Part shown: piece after piece, positions 22,042 through 22,156 of the stretch
Position numbering within the stretch: position 1 is the stretch's first letter
How the letters are laid out: the number at the start of each line of letters is the position of its first letter
NCBI GenBank assembly: GCA_052390415.1
Contig: JBQTGY010000167.1
Location: forward strand, 1 to 22,156
Length of the DNA: 22,156 bases
From: JANNWF01 sp052390415
GTDB lineage: Bacteria; Pseudomonadota; Gammaproteobacteria; Xanthomonadales; Xanthomonadaceae
Direction of reading: 5' to 3'
Program-made: the position numbers and the translations under genes
The notes under the pieces: generated by a model
Told to the model about the DNA's origin: nothing
The model's database searches: none
What the model saw: the letters and a program-made list of their open reading frames with translations, nothing else

Positions 22042-22156
22042 GGGCGTGGATGATCGCGCAGGGCTTTGCGGCAAGCGCAAGGCGCGACGAGCCGGAATGG
22101 TGGGCCCATTGCGGCGAGAAGCAACGCAGCGATTGCCGCAAAGAACAAGCGAGGGC
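22018..22156. mobile_element. Putative IS or MITE-like element entering at the right edge
   Basis: It begins with the 24-base terminal repeat and runs out of the window. Inside, CTTTGCGGCAA (22064-22074) is perfectly complementary to TTGCCGCAAAG (22133-22143), an 11-base stem over 58 bases. A short open frame from ATG 22050 (MIAQGFAASARRDEPEWW...) stays open to the edge, but nothing marks it as a transposase. The structure suits a non-autonomous palindromic element, though the full element is not visible. Confidence 0.45.

Overview
The window is about 22 kb of GC-rich DNA with dense, orthodox bacterial genes. The PhoP-type regulator, PyrF, thymidine kinase and DUF1820 protein resemble those of Xanthomonadales (Lysobacterales, gammaproteobacteria) as I remember them. 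That lineage call is inference, not a database result. Most genes lack a clear Shine-Dalgarno sequence.

Layout. Bases 1-126 look like the end of an insertion element. A small secreted PepSY-like protein with four 21-residue repeats (297-794) precedes a PhoP/PhoQ-type two-component pair (848-2945). A leftward block follows (read right to left): thymidine kinase (7489-6866), type II secretion accessory ATPase ExeA/GspA (6656-5037), GspB (4978-4175), a rhomboid protease (4159-3470) and a DUF1820 protein (3345-3022). A rightward block then carries Rep helicase (7598-9577), an e(P4)-type lipoprotein acid phosphatase (9717-10610), pyrF (10629-11357), a 341-base non-coding gap that may encode a small RNA ending in a strong terminator, an unrecognised lipoprotein (11699-12712), plsB (12781-15291) and a large MacB/FtsX-type permease (15383-17935).

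The most interesting part is 18034-21981: an ECF sigma factor, an NrsF-type (DUF1109) membrane anti-sigma factor, a Cys-rich secreted precursor, an MNIO-family enzyme (DUF692) and a DUF2063 partner protein. This matches the bufferin (copper-buffering RiPP) architecture. Two features stand out. The precursor carries two near-identical six-cysteine cores exactly 62 residues apart. The same bipartite motif, GTAACC-N15-CGAA, lies upstream of both the sigma gene and the precursor gene, so one sigma factor probably drives its own operon and the bufferin operon. The reading is: metal or oxidative stress relieves NrsF, the sigma factor is freed, BufA is made, exported and modified by BufB/BufC, and metal is sequestered in the periplasm.

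Both ends of the window carry the same 24-base sequence in opposite orientation (103-126 and 22018-22041), probably terminal repeats of mobile or MITE-like elements flanking the segment.
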